From contig NZ_JAELTI010000043.1 in the NCBI RefSeq assembly GCF_016428755.1, positions 1-40,977 of the forward strand: DNA of 40,977 bases, read 5' to 3'. Below are positions 14,857 through 23,903 of the stretch, piece by piece. Origin of the DNA: Allobosea sp. ASV33. Lineage in GTDB: Bacteria > Pseudomonadota > Alphaproteobacteria > Rhizobiales > Beijerinckiaceae. The notes under the pieces are model-generated. The model saw only the letters and a list, made by a program, of their open reading frames with translations. It was not told the DNA's origin and ran no database searches. The first letter of the stretch is position 1; the number at the start of each line of letters is the position of its first letter. Made by a program: the position numbers and the translations under genes.

Positions 14857-16947
14857 CTACGCCGCCAACCCGCGCTTCTCCAGCAACGCATCCGGCGTCG
14901 GCAGCCGCCCGCGGAAGAGCGTATAGGCCTCCGCCGCGTCACGCGTGTCGCCGGCCGAATAGATGTAGCGCTTCAGCTTCTCGGCCACGGCCGGCGAGAA
15001 CACGTCGCCGGTCTCGGTGAAGGCGTTGAAGGCGTCGGCATCCATCACCTCCGACCAGAGATAGCTGTAATAGCCGGCCGAATAGCCGTCGCCCGAGAAG
15101 ACATGGGTGAAATGCGGCGTCCGGTGCCGCATCGTGATCTCCGCGGGCATGCCCATGCGGGCGAGCTCCGCCGCCTCGAAGGCAAGCGGATCGACTTCTG
15201 CCGGGGCCTCCAGCGAGTGGAAGGCGAGGTCGACCAGCGCCGAGGAGGTGTACTCCACCGTGGCGAAGCCCTGGTTGAAGGTCTGCGCCTTCTCGATCTT
15301 CTCGATCAGCGCCTCGGGGATCGTCTCGCCCGTCTCGGCATGGCGGCAGTATTCCCGCATCACCTCGCGCGTCATGAACCAGTGCTCGTAGAGCTGCGAG
15401 GGCAGTTCGACGAAATCGCGCGCGACCGAGGTACCGGCGAGCGAGCCATAGGTCACGTCCGAAAGCAGCCCGTGCAAGGCATGGCCGAACTCGTGGAACA
15501 GCGTGCGCGCATCGTCGAGCGAGAGCAGCGCCGGCTTGCCCTCGGCTGGCTTGGCGAAGTTGCAGACATTGACGATGATCGGCCGGGTTTCGCCATCAAG
15601 CTTGCGCTGGCCGCGGAAGGCGCTCATCCAGGCGCCCGAACGCTTCGAGGCCCGGGCGAAATAATCGCCGACAAACAGGCCGATGTGGCGCCCGCTCGCG
15701 CGCTCCGTCACCTCGAAGATGCGCACGTCGGGGTGGTAGCCCTGAAGCTCCGGCCGTTCCGCGAAGGACAGCCCGAACAGCTTGCCGGCGACGTCGAAAG
15801 CCGCCTGCCGGACGCGGTCGAGCTGAAGATATTGCTTCAGCACGGCCTCATCGAGCGCAAAGGTCTTCTGCCGGACCTTCTCGGCATAATGGCGCCAGTC
15901 CCAGGGGCGGATCGGCCCGTTCTCGCCCTCGCTCTGGGCGAGCGCCGCAAGATCGGCCGCCTCGCGCGCCGCCCGCGCCTTGGCCGGCGTCCAGACCAGT
16001 TCGAGCAGCCCGCGCACATGCTCCGGCGTCTTCGCCATGGCGTCGTCGAGCTTGAAATGCGCGAAGGTCGGATAGCCCAGCAGCTTAGCCTTCTCGGCCC
16101 GGAGCTTGACCATCTCGGCGACGATCGCGCGGTTGTCGCTTTCGCCGCCGTTCTCGCCGCGCTTGCTCCAGGCGATGAAGGCTTCCTCGCGCAGGTCGCG
16201 ACGCGTCGAGAAGGTCAGGAAGGGCTCGATGATCGAGCGCGACAGCGTCACGGCGTGCTGGCCGGGCTTGCCGCGATCGGCCGCAGCGCGCGCCATCGCC
16301 GCCTTCACGAACTCCGGCAGGCCAGCAAGCCCCGCCTCGTCCGCGATGAAGAGCGCATAGGAGGATTCGTCCTTCAGCACGTTCTGGCTGAACTGCGTGC
16401 CGAGCCCGGCCAGCCGCTCGTTGATCGCGGCGAGGCGCTTCTTGTCTTCGGGGTTCAACTGGGCACCCGAGCGGATAAAGCCCTTGTAGGTCCGCTCCAG
16501 CAGGCGCGCCTGCTCGGGGTTGAGGCCGAGCGTATCGCGCCTGGCATTGACCGCATCGACGCGGGCAAACAGCCCCTCGTCCATCATGATCGCCGACCAG
16601 TGCCGCGAGGTGATCGGCGACAGATCGCGCTCGATCGCCTGCAAGGCCTCGTTCGTGTCGGCGCCGGTGAGGTTGTAGAACACGCCGCCGACGCGGCTGA
16701 GCGCGCGGCCTGCCCGCTCCAGCGCCTCGATCGTGTTGGCGAAATCGGGCGCGGCCATGTCCGCCACGATCGCCGCGATCTCATCCTTGTGCTTGGCGAG
16801 CGCCGCATCGAAAGCCGGGCGGATATGTTCCGGCTTGATCGCCGCGAAGGGCGGCAGCCGGAACGGCGTCTCCCAGCGCGAGGCGAAGGGGTTTTCGGCC
16901 GGCAAAGGCAGGGCTTCCGGATAGGTGGCTTCGGAATGATTGGCCAT
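14857..16947 (-). CDS. M3 family zinc oligopeptidase (peptidyl-dipeptidase Dcp / oligopeptidase A type)
   Basis: This is a 696-residue protein, the usual length for M3A peptidases. The zinc motif HEFGH is in TLFHEFGHALHGLLSDV; the third ligand Glu is expected in the following helix (VELPSQLYEHW). The C-terminal blocks FNQGFATVEYTSSALVDLAFH and HVFSGDGYSAGYYSYLWSEV are typical of Dcp and PrlC. There is no signal peptide, so it is probably cytoplasmic, degrading short peptides. ATG 16947 is chosen because GAGG lies 8 nt upstream; ATG 16977 and 16953 lack this. It stands alone between two palindromic repeats. The family is sure; the choice between dcp and prlC is not made. Confidence 0.9.
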   Translation of the reverse strand: MANHSEATYPEALPLPAENPFASRWETPFRLPPFAAIKPEHIRPAFDAALAKHKDEIAAIVADMAAPDFANTIEALERAGRALSRVGGVFYNLTGADTNEALQAIERDLSPITSRHWSAIMMDEGLFARVDAVNARRDTLGLNPEQARLLERTYKGFIRSGAQLNPEDKKRLAAINERLAGLGTQFSQNVLKDESSYALFIADEAGLAGLPEFVKAAMARAAADRGKPGQHAVTLSRSIIEPFLTFSTRRDLREEAFIAWSKRGENGGESDNRAIVAEMVKLRAEKAKLLGYPTFAHFKLDDAMAKTPEHVRGLLELVWTPAKARAAREAADLAALAQSEGENGPIRPWDWRHYAEKVRQKTFALDEAVLKQYLQLDRVRQAAFDVAGKLFGLSFAERPELQGYHPDVRIFEVTERASGRHIGLFVGDYFARASKRSGAWMSAFRGQRKLDGETRPIIVNVCNFAKPAEGKPALLSLDDARTLFHEFGHALHGLLSDVTYGSLAGTSVARDFVELPSQLYEHWFMTREVMREYCRHAETGETIPEALIEKIEKAQTFNQGFATVEYTSSALVDLAFHSLEAPAEVDPLAFEAAELARMGMPAEITMRHRTPHFTHVFSGDGYSAGYYSYLWSEVMDADAFNAFTETGDVFSPAVAEKLKRYIYSAGDTRDAAEAYTLFRGRLPTPDALLEKRGLAA

Positions 16948-16984
16948 AATCATGATCCTCGAAATATCGTGAGCCAAAACACGC

Positions 16985-17090
16985 CGTCATTCCGGACCAG
17001 CGGCGAAGCTGCGCCGATCCGGAATCCATCGAAGGGCGTAGCGCTCTATGATGGATTCCGGGTCTGCGTTTCACTTGCCCGGAATGACGG
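16985..17090. repeat. Intergenic palindromic element, family A (full length)
   Basis: Starts CGTCATTCCGGACCAGCGGC and ends CCCGGAATGACGG, with internal arms GATCCGGAATCCATCGAAGG and ATGATGGATTCCGGGTC. It lies between the M3 peptidase start and the Nudix gene end. It is the best match to the element at 4501. Confidence 0.82.
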
Positions 17091-17118
17091 AACCGCGGGG
17101 CTGGAGTCCGCCAAAAGG

Positions 17119-17835
17119 TCAGCCGAACATATGCGCGAGATAGCGGCGCATGAAGGGCGGCATGTCGTGGTTTTCGGTATCGGTAAGATCGCGCACGATG
17201 ACGATGTCGGAGAGCTCCTCCTCTTCGAGATGCTTCATCCGCTCCAACATCAGCCTCCGTGCCTCGTCGGCGGGAAGATCGATGCGGACCTCCCGCATGA
17301 AGGCGATGCGGCCCTGCTCGATCAGCGCCGTCCAGCCCTCGCCGACCGCGAGTTCCTCGACGCGCAGGCCGGTCTCCTCGCCGAGCTCGCGGGTGACGCT
17401 GCCGGCAAGATCGAGCGTCCCGTCGGGCCGGGCATCCTCGCGGTCGGGCGTGCCGGCGGCGAAATAGACCTTGCCGGCATTGGCAGTGTGCTCGCCCATC
17501 TTGCCGCAGAGAAAGGCGCCGTCATTGGCCCTGAGCGCCGCCATGGCGAAGCCGTTGCGGATGGCCGGGCCGGGATAGCCGGCGTCGCGCCAGGTCATGA
17601 AGGCAGCGTAATCCGTCTCGAAATAGCCGGCCTCGAACACGCCGTCGCGGATCGCGGCCTGATGCTGCAGCATGACGCGGCCATTGAACATGGCCGGCTT
17701 GCCGGCGCTGATCTCGGCCCAATGCGCCGCGATCTTCTGCGCGTTATCGCGCGCGAAAGCCCAGTCGTAAGGCTCGACCAGCGCATCGACCCGCGACAGC
17801 CGGACGATCGTGCCGTTCTCGACGCCGTCACTCAC
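17119..17835 (-). CDS. Nudix hydrolase with a degenerate Nudix box
   Basis: This is a 238-residue protein. The core of the Nudix box is intact (RELGEETGL, giving RE-U-x-EE-x-G-U), but the Glu expected eight residues before the Arg is Leu (TLDLAGSVTRELGEE). The N-terminal 95 residues (VDALVEPYDWAFARDN, AGKPAMFNGRVMLQH) match Nudix relatives that carry a small fused domain. It probably hydrolyses a nucleoside diphosphate derivative, or has lost part of its metal site. It starts with GTG 17835, whose bases overlap the PhzF stop (GTGA), so translation is coupled. It is the last gene of the pdxY operon. Confidence 0.8.
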   Translation of the reverse strand: MSDGVENGTIVRLSRVDALVEPYDWAFARDNAQKIAAHWAEISAGKPAMFNGRVMLQHQAAIRDGVFEAGYFETDYAAFMTWRDAGYPGPAIRNGFAMAALRANDGAFLCGKMGEHTANAGKVYFAAGTPDREDARPDGTLDLAGSVTRELGEETGLRVEELAVGEGWTALIEQGRIAFMREVRIDLPADEARRLMLERMKHLEEEELSDIVIVRDLTDTENHDMPPFMRRYLAHMFG

Positions 17836-18725
17836 AGCAGCACGCCCTCGCTAACCACGATGGCCGAGCCGCCGATGCGGGCGGAGACCAGCGCGCCGCC
17901 GCGCACGCTTAGTTCCAGCGTGATCTGCGACGGTCGCCCCATCTCGTAGCCTTGCTCGATGACGAGGCGGTGGTCGCCATCGCCGGGCTTGTCATAGGCC
18001 ATGACCGCGCCGGCGAAAGCGGCCGCCGCGCCGCCGGTCGCCGGGTCCTCCTCGATGCCGGCGCCCGGCCAGAACATCCGCGCGTGAAAATCGTGGCCTG
18101 GCTCGGCGGTCTCGCGGGTATAGAGGAAAGCCCCGCCATGGCCGAAGGCCGCGGACCAATGCCCGCGTTCGAGCCGCGCACGGCCGATCGCCTCGCCGCT
18201 CGCCACCGGAACGCAATGAAACGGCACGCCTCCGCTGAAAAGCGTCGGCACATGCGACCCGTAGCCGATATCGCCGGGCTGGAGCCCGAGCGCCGCCGCA
18301 ATCGCAGCCGGCGCCCCGGTCTCGCCCGCACGCTCCGGCAAGCGCGGCAAGGTGAAGGTGGCGTGCCCCGCATGGCTGCCCTTGATCGAGACCGCGCAGG
18401 AGACCGGCCCAACCTTCTCCTCCAGCACCAGCATGTCGGCTGGCCTGCCCTCCGCCTCGTCGCTGAGCGCGAGCCAGACCGCCGTGCCGACGGTCGGATG
18501 GCCGGCAAAGGGCAGTTCGCCACCCGGCGTGAAGATGCGGACGGAGGCGCGATGCTCCGGCTTCTCCGGCGGCGCGACGAAGACCGTCTCGGACAGGTTG
18601 AACTCCCTGGCGATGGCCTGCATCGCCTCGGTGTCCAGCCCTTCCGACTGGAGCACCACGGCGAGCGGATTGCCGGCATGGCGGCGCGTGGTGAAGACGT
18701 CGAGCGTGACGAAGCGGCGTTTCAT
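17832..18725 (-). CDS. PhzF family protein (phenazine biosynthesis-like isomerase fold)
   Basis: This 297-residue protein begins MKRRFVTLDVFTTRRHAGNP, the standard PhzF N-terminus. The catalytic Glu of the family is in EFNLSETVFV, and the substrate loop blocks FTPGGELPFAGHPTVGTA and EDPATGGAAAAFAG are present. PhzF-fold proteins are diaminopimelate epimerase-like isomerases; most chromosomal ones have no known substrate, and there are no other phenazine genes here. ATG 18725 has AGGGG about 8 nt upstream. The start lies 5 bp after the stop of the EEP gene and the stop overlaps the Nudix start. The family is sure; the reaction is unknown. Confidence 0.88.
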   Translation of the reverse strand: MKRRFVTLDVFTTRRHAGNPLAVVLQSEGLDTEAMQAIAREFNLSETVFVAPPEKPEHRASVRIFTPGGELPFAGHPTVGTAVWLALSDEAEGRPADMLVLEEKVGPVSCAVSIKGSHAGHATFTLPRLPERAGETGAPAAIAAALGLQPGDIGYGSHVPTLFSGGVPFHCVPVASGEAIGRARLERGHWSAAFGHGGAFLYTRETAEPGHDFHARMFWPGAGIEEDPATGGAAAAFAGAVMAYDKPGDGDHRLVIEQGYEMGRPSQITLELSVRGGALVSARIGGSAIVVSEGVLL

Positions 18726-18730
18726 CGGGA

Positions 18731-19846
18731 TCACCCCTGGGGTATTTCGAGATCGATGGTGAGCGGGCAATGGTCGGAGGCCTTGGGCCGGTCCCAGCCG
18801 ACGCGCGGATAGCGATCGTTGCAGGTCGCGAGCTTAGCCATCGAGCGGTCCGGCTCGCGCGGATCGAGCGGCACGCGATAAGGCAGGCCGCGCCGGATCA
18901 TCTGCATGGCCGGACGGGGATTGGCTGCCGCCAGCGCAGGCGAGAGCAGGATATGGTCGAGCGGCATATGGCTGTCGACCAGCTTTTCCTCGCGCTCCGA
19001 CCAATAGCGCCGGAAATGCGTCCAGCGCTCATGCGCCGGCAAGGTCTCCATCGGATCGACCGCGAAATCGTCGAGCAGGGGCTCGATGCCGCTGGCGCCC
19101 TCGTCGACGATTTCGGCGCGCGGGCCGAGGCCATGGCGATAGCCATTGAGATCGCCCAGTACGATCCAGTTGGTCTCGCGCCAGCCGCCGCCGAAACGCT
19201 GCTGGATCAGCCAACGCACCGCCCGCGCCTCGGCCCGGCGCACCGGTAGCGTCGCCGCCCGCCCATCCTCGCGGCCATTGTTCATCGACTTGAAATGGCA
19301 GCCGAACAGGCTGAGGCGGCGTCCAGCGAAGGTGAGCTCCACCTCCAGGCAATCGCGCGCGAACACCTTGCCATGCGGCCCGATGCCGAACAGGGCGAGC
19401 TCGCGGTCATGCACGCCCGCCTGCGCGAAGGTCAGGTCCTTGTGCGAGCGCACCGTGACCTGTCCCGGCCCGAACAGATCGCGCCGGGCCGCGAAGCCGA
19501 TATCGATATTGCGGCGATCATTACCGTCGACGAGCGTGAAATGGCCATAGCGATGGTCGGCGATGCGGTGGACATAGTTCGCGAAGAAGGCCTGGAGGCT
19601 CGCGAGCGAATCGACCTCTTGCAGCATCCAGAGATCCGCCGCGGACTCGGCGATGGCGAGCGCCGTCATCTGGCGCTTGTCGTCCTCCAGCGCCACCGCG
19701 AGCGAGCGCTCCACCGCGTCGCGCTCGTCGGCGCGCGGAAAATGGAACAGCGACATCGCGGCGTCCGTCTCGGCCCGCCCGCCTGCCTCGAAGCGATGGC
19801 GCGTCAGCAGGTTCTCGACATTGAAGGTGCCGACGCGCAGCTTCAT
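18731..19846 (-). CDS. Endonuclease/exonuclease/phosphatase (EEP) family hydrolase
   Basis: This 371-residue protein shows the EEP superfamily motifs in order: MKLRVGTFNVENLL (metal Asn), MLQEVDSL (metal Glu), CHFKSMNNG, IVLGDLNGY (catalytic Asp and Asn), HMPLDHILLSP and KASDHCPLTIDLEI (the catalytic Asp-His pair at the C-terminus). There is no signal peptide, so it is probably cytoplasmic. Members include nucleases and phosphodiesterases. The gene starts 10 bp after the pdxY stop and ends 5 bp before PhzF, so all four genes are probably one transcript. The substrate cannot be told from the sequence. Confidence 0.85.
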   Translation of the reverse strand: MKLRVGTFNVENLLTRHRFEAGGRAETDAAMSLFHFPRADERDAVERSLAVALEDDKRQMTALAIAESAADLWMLQEVDSLASLQAFFANYVHRIADHRYGHFTLVDGNDRRNIDIGFAARRDLFGPGQVTVRSHKDLTFAQAGVHDRELALFGIGPHGKVFARDCLEVELTFAGRRLSLFGCHFKSMNNGREDGRAATLPVRRAEARAVRWLIQQRFGGGWRETNWIVLGDLNGYRHGLGPRAEIVDEGASGIEPLLDDFAVDPMETLPAHERWTHFRRYWSEREEKLVDSHMPLDHILLSPALAAANPRPAMQMIRRGLPYRVPLDPREPDRSMAKLATCNDRYPRVGWDRPKASDHCPLTIDLEIPQG

Positions 19847-19856
19847 CGCGATCGGC

Positions 19857-20705
19857 TCAGATCGCCTGCGGCTCGAAGACCTGCGAAGGCATGACGAACT
19901 CGTCCTGCGCCGCGACCGTCAGGATCTCGCGCGAGCCCGCCTCCTTCGTCCGCTTCAGCAGGCCGTAGATCGAGGATGCCGCCTTCGAGAGCGCAGCCGC
20001 AGCCGATTCCTCGCGCAGGTAATGGGTGAAGAACAGGGCCGCGATCGCATCGCCCGCACCGTTGACGCTGACATCGAGCTTCGGCGTGCGCACCCGCCAG
20101 GTACCCTTCGCATCGGCCGCCATCAGGTCGATCGAGTCGCCCGGCGTCTCTTCCGTCACGAGCGAGGTCACCATCACCACCTTCGGGCCGGCGTCGCGCA
20201 GCGCTTCCACCGCGCGATGGGCATCGGCGATGGTCTTGATCTCGACATCGGTCAGCAATTCCAGCTCGAACTGGTTGGGCGTCACGATATCGGCCGCCGG
20301 CACCGCCTGCTCGCGCATGAATTCAGGGATGCCCGGCCGCACGAAGACGCCGCGTCCGACGTCGCCGATCACCGGATCGCAGCAGTAGAGTGCCTTGGGA
20401 TTGGCCGCCCGCACCCGCTCCACCGCCGAGAGGATGGCATGGCCGATATCGGCCGAACCCATATAGCCGGAGATCACGCCGTCGCAGCTCGCCAGCACCC
20501 CGCGCTCGGCGATGCCCTCCATCACCTCGTCGATCATGCCGCCATCGAAGACGCGGCCCTTCCAGTTGCCATAACCGGTGTGGTTCGAGAACTGCACCGT
20601 ATGGATCGGCCAGACCTCGACGCCGAGCCGCTGCATCGGAAAGGTCGCGGAGGCGTTGCCCACATGGCCATAGGCGACATGGGACTGGATCGAGAGAATA
20701 TTCAT
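19857..20705 (-). CDS. pdxY: Pyridoxal kinase PdxY
   Basis: This 282-residue enzyme of the ribokinase-like fold phosphorylates pyridoxal to pyridoxal 5'-phosphate in salvage. MNILSIQSHVAYGHVGNASA is the diagnostic PdxY/PdxK N-terminus. Further blocks are VQFSNHTGYGNWKG, CDPVIGDVGRGVFV, VTPNQFELELLT and the catalytic anion-hole region VNGAGDAIAALF. It is first in a minus-strand operon with EEP, PhzF and Nudix genes. The family is strong; substrate preference between pyridoxal and pyridoxine is not shown. Confidence 0.92.
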   Translation of the reverse strand: MNILSIQSHVAYGHVGNASATFPMQRLGVEVWPIHTVQFSNHTGYGNWKGRVFDGGMIDEVMEGIAERGVLASCDGVISGYMGSADIGHAILSAVERVRAANPKALYCCDPVIGDVGRGVFVRPGIPEFMREQAVPAADIVTPNQFELELLTDVEIKTIADAHRAVEALRDAGPKVVMVTSLVTEETPGDSIDLMAADAKGTWRVRTPKLDVSVNGAGDAIAALFFTHYLREESAAAALSKAASSIYGLLKRTKEAGSREILTVAAQDEFVMPSQVFEPQAI

Positions 20706-20809
20706 GGTCCGAAGCGATACCCCGTTCGCGGTGGGACCGCGAACCTAACGGCTCTCACGCGGGGCGCAAATCGAAAGCGGTGAAGCAATCCATCGCTCGC
20801 GCAGAGCGA

Positions 20810-21889
20810 CTATTCCCGCGGCGCGATATTGTCCATCGTTGTGGTCAGGACGTAGCGCAGGCCTTCGGGCCGGTAGTCCAGCGCGACCTCGCCCTGGAAT
20901 TTCTGGGCCATGACGCGCTCGACTAGCCGCGAGCCGAAGCCCTGCCGCCGCGGCTTGGTCACAGGCGGCCCGCCGCTCTCGATCCATTCGAAGCGGAAGG
21001 CATCCTCGCTCTGCGGCCGGCCGACGGACCAGCGGATCGCGACCTCGCCGGTCTCGACCGAGAGCGCACCGTATTTGACCGCGTTGGTGGCGAGTTCGTT
21101 GGCGGCAAGCGCCAGCGTCATCGCCTGGTCGGCGGTCAGCTGCAGCGGCGGACCTTCGACGCGGACCATGCCGATATCCGAGCGATGCGGCGCCAGCGCC
21201 CCCTCGATCACGGCGCGGATCGGCGCACTGCTCCAGCTCGATTGGGTCAGGATGTTATGCGCCTCGCCCAGCGTCGCGATGCGGTCGCTGAGGATCGACT
21301 GTGCCTCCTCCAGCGTCTCGGCCGAGCGGAAGGTCTGGCTGGCGATCGCCGCGATCATCGCCAGCGTGTTCTTCATGCGATGGGCGAGTTCGGCATTGAG
21401 CAGGCGGCCGTTTCGCTCCGCCTGCACCTTGCCGGTCGTCTCCATCACCGTGTCGATCATCCCGAGAACCCGGCCGTTCTCGTCCCGAATCGGGCTGTAG
21501 CAAAAGGTGAACCAGGCTTCTTCCGGATGGCCATAGCGATCGATCAGAAGCGGCATGTCCTCGGCAAAGGTCGCTTCGCCAGCCAACGCCTTCTCGGCGA
21601 TCGGCCGCAGCTCGTCCCACACCTCGGACCAGACGTCCCGAAACGGAAGGCCTAACGCAGGAGGCTTCTGACCGAGCAGCGGCTTGTAGGCGTCGTTGTA
21701 GATGCTGATGAAATCGGGGCCCCAGAAGATGCATTTGGGGAAATGCGAACCGACCATCATGCCGACAGCGATCTTCAACGCGGCCGGCCACGCTGCGATC
21801 GGCCCGATCGGCGTCGAACTCCAGTCATGGTCACGAATGGCAGCGGCCATCTCGCCGCCGCCATCCAGAAAGGCGTACTCGCCGCTCAC
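20810..21889 (-). CDS. HWE-type sensor histidine kinase with N-terminal PAS fold
   Basis: This is a 359-residue cytoplasmic kinase without membrane segments. The first 165 residues form a PAS-like sensor (FPKCIFWGPDFISIYNDAYKPLLG, then YSPIRDENGRVLGMIDTVMETT). The phospho-acceptor box is LAHRMKNTLAMIAAIASQTFR, the N box is ALAANELATNAVKYGALS, and WIESGG plus GFGSRLVERVMAQKF complete the HWE ATPase, a group concentrated in alphaproteobacteria. No response regulator is adjacent, so the partner is encoded elsewhere. GTG 21889 is chosen with GGGGGA just upstream; GTG 21925 would add 12 residues. Some HWE kinases of this shape sense light or feed the general stress response; the signal here is unknown. 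Confidence 0.87.
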   Translation of the reverse strand: MSGEYAFLDGGGEMAAAIRDHDWSSTPIGPIAAWPAALKIAVGMMVGSHFPKCIFWGPDFISIYNDAYKPLLGQKPPALGLPFRDVWSEVWDELRPIAEKALAGEATFAEDMPLLIDRYGHPEEAWFTFCYSPIRDENGRVLGMIDTVMETTGKVQAERNGRLLNAELAHRMKNTLAMIAAIASQTFRSAETLEEAQSILSDRIATLGEAHNILTQSSWSSAPIRAVIEGALAPHRSDIGMVRVEGPPLQLTADQAMTLALAANELATNAVKYGALSVETGEVAIRWSVGRPQSEDAFRFEWIESGGPPVTKPRRQGFGSRLVERVMAQKFQGEVALDYRPEGLRYVLTTTMDNIAPRE

Positions 21890-21978
21890 ATGATTCCCCC
21901 CGCGCCAAACCAGCGCAGCATGCACCTAACGCAGATCGAGCGCGTTGCCAAAAGCCAGGCCGCGCGCTCGTGCATAAG

Positions 21979-23010
21979 TCAGGAGCCGGAGGCTGCCTTC
22001 TTGGCGAAGCTGTCGATGAATGTCTTCGTCAGGTCGACATTGGAATTGGTCAGTTCGGGATCGAGCAGCTTGAGCGAATCGTACATGCTCTTCATCGCGT
22101 CGGGCGTCGCGATGCCGGTGCGCGAATAGCTTTCCTGCGAGTTCTTGACCGCGCGGATATAGAGCGGCTTGTCGCCGAGCAGGAACTCTTCCGGCACGAG
22201 GTCCGCCACATCCTCGGGCTTCGCCGTTTCCAGCCATTTCAACGACTTCATGAAGGCGTTGACCAGCTTCTGCGTCGTGACCGGGTTCTTCTCGGCGAAA
22301 TCATTCTTGAGATAGAGCACGGCCGCCGGGTTCGAGCCGCCGAACAGGGCCTTCGTGCCGGCCTCGGTGCGGGTGTCGATCAGCGAAACGATGTCGCCGT
22401 CGGCCTCGAGCTTCGAGGTGACGGGATCGAGATGCGAGATCACGTCGACCTGCTTCTGCTTGATCGCCGCGACCGCGCTCGCGCCAGCGCCGACGCCGAT
22501 GATCGCGGCATCGGTCGCCTTCAAGCCGGCCTTGACCATGGCATATTGGGCGGTCAGCGCCGTCGACGAGCCGGGCGCGGTGACGCCGATCTTGAGGCCC
22601 TTGAAATCGGCGGCGGACTTGACCTTGTCGGCAAGGTCCTTGCGCACGGCGATGGTGATGGCCGGGAAGCGCCCGAGCTCGATCACCGCGCGGACGTCCT
22701 GGCCCTTGGCCTGCATGCGGATCGTGTGCTCATAGGCACCGGTCACGACATCGACCGAGCCGCCGACCAGCGCCTGCAGAGACTTGGCGCCGCCGCCGAA
22801 ATCGTTGATCTCGACATCGAGCCCCTGCTCCTTGAAGAAGCCCTTCTTCTCCGCGACCGTCAGCGGGAGGTAATAGAGGAGCTGCTTGCCGCCGACGCCG
22901 AGCGTGAGTTTCGGCTTCTCGGCATTCTGGGCGAGCGCGGCATGCGGCGCGATGCCGAGCGCGGTCGAAAGGGCGAGCGCTGCCAGCGCGCCGCGGCGGT
23001 TGAACTTCAT
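21979..23010 (-). CDS. ABC transporter substrate-binding protein, nitrate/sulfonate/taurine (NMT1-like) type
   Basis: This is a 343-residue periplasmic protein. The signal peptide MKFNRRGALAALALSTALG ends near ALA-QN at residue 27. The mature part has the NMT1/SsuA pattern: YYLPLTVAEKKGFFKEQGLD, FGGGAKSLQALVGGSVDVV, and LKIGVTAPGSSTALTAQYAM for the ligand pocket. ATG 23010 has GGAGG 7 nt upstream. It follows the permease gene by about 100 bp on the same strand, with the ATPase further upstream, so this is a complete importer. Aliphatic sulfonates, taurine, nitrate, thiamine precursors and aromatic acids are all carried by this family; the ligand is undetermined. Confidence 0.88.
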   Translation of the reverse strand: MKFNRRGALAALALSTALGIAPHAALAQNAEKPKLTLGVGGKQLLYYLPLTVAEKKGFFKEQGLDVEINDFGGGAKSLQALVGGSVDVVTGAYEHTIRMQAKGQDVRAVIELGRFPAITIAVRKDLADKVKSAADFKGLKIGVTAPGSSTALTAQYAMVKAGLKATDAAIIGVGAGASAVAAIKQKQVDVISHLDPVTSKLEADGDIVSLIDTRTEAGTKALFGGSNPAAVLYLKNDFAEKNPVTTQKLVNAFMKSLKWLETAKPEDVADLVPEEFLLGDKPLYIRAVKNSQESYSRTGIATPDAMKSMYDSLKLLDPELTNSNVDLTKTFIDSFAKKAASGS

Positions 23011-23111
23011 GGCGAAACCTCCGGTTGAATGGAAAAGCGCTTCTGCGGGGCGCATTCGGCAGGAAGGATAGGCGAGATCGGTGGAGGCGAGCAACTCCAC
23101 GCTGTCATCCC

Positions 23112-23903
23112 TCAAGCGGTGGTCGTCGAGCTCTGTGCCGGCCGCCAGACCAGGAGCCGCTTCTCGACCAGCGTCACCAGCGCATCGATGGCGATGACGA
23201 AAATCGCCAGGATCAGCATGCCTGAAAACACGCCGGTGACATCGAAGACGCTCTCCGCCTCGTGGATCTTGTAGCCCAGCCCGGCGGAGGAGCCGAGATA
23301 CTCGCCCACCACCGCACCGACCAGCGCGAAGCCGACCGAGGTGTGCAAGCTGGAGAACATCCAGGTCAGCGCCGAAGGCCAATAGACATGGCGGAAGAGC
23401 TGGCGCTCGTTCATCCCCAACATGCGCGCATTGGCCAGGATCGTCGGCGAGACCTCGCGCACGCCCTGGTAGACGTTGAAGAACACGATGAAGAAGACCA
23501 GCGTGAAGCCGAGCGCCACCTTCGACCAGATGCCCAAGCCGAACCAGAGCGCGAAGATCGGCGCCAGCACGACGCGCGGCAGGGCGTTCGCCGCCTTGAT
23601 ATAGGGGTCGAACACCGCCGAGAGCAGCTCGCGCCGCGCGAAGGCGAAGCCGAACAGGATACCGGCGAGCGAGCCGATGACGAAGGCGAGCACCGTCTCG
23701 GTCAGCGTGATGCCGAGATGGTAATAGATATCGCCCCCGGTGAGCTGCTTGAAGGTGCGCGCGAGCACGGCCGCTGGCGTCGAGAAGAAGAACTGCATCG
23801 TCTTGACGTCGCCGAAGAGGCTCGTGGTCGTCACCACATGCCAGACGCCCAGGAAGACCAGCATCACCAGAATCTGCAGCGAGATGAGCTTTATCCGCTT
23901 CAT
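23112..23903 (-). CDS. ABC transporter permease (SsuC/TauC-like)
   Basis: This 263-residue protein has about six transmembrane helices, starting MKRIKLISLQILVMLVFLGV. The cytoplasmic coupling loop is PYIKAANALPRVVLAPIFALW, matching the 'EAA..LP....P.....W' loop of the BPD_transp_1 family. Its start codon at 23903 overlaps the ATPase stop (ATGA), so the two are translationally coupled. It belongs to the nitrate/sulfonate/taurine-type importer with its neighbours. Confidence 0.9.
   Translation of the reverse strand: MKRIKLISLQILVMLVFLGVWHVVTTTSLFGDVKTMQFFFSTPAAVLARTFKQLTGGDIYYHLGITLTETVLAFVIGSLAGILFGFAFARRELLSAVFDPYIKAANALPRVVLAPIFALWFGLGIWSKVALGFTLVFFIVFFNVYQGVREVSPTILANARMLGMNERQLFRHVYWPSALTWMFSSLHTSVGFALVGAVVGEYLGSSAGLGYKIHEAESVFDVTGVFSGMLILAIFVIAIDALVTLVEKRLLVWRPAQSSTTTA

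Noticed and set aside
15103..17949. 948-residue plus-strand open frame opposite the M3 peptidase and Nudix genes
   Set aside because: It runs through two real genes and a palindromic repeat on the other strand and shows no domain pattern. It results from high third-position GC.
17832..18725. PhzF-like gene as part of a phenazine cluster
   Set aside because: No other phenazine genes are present, and PhzF-fold proteins are common outside phenazine pathways.
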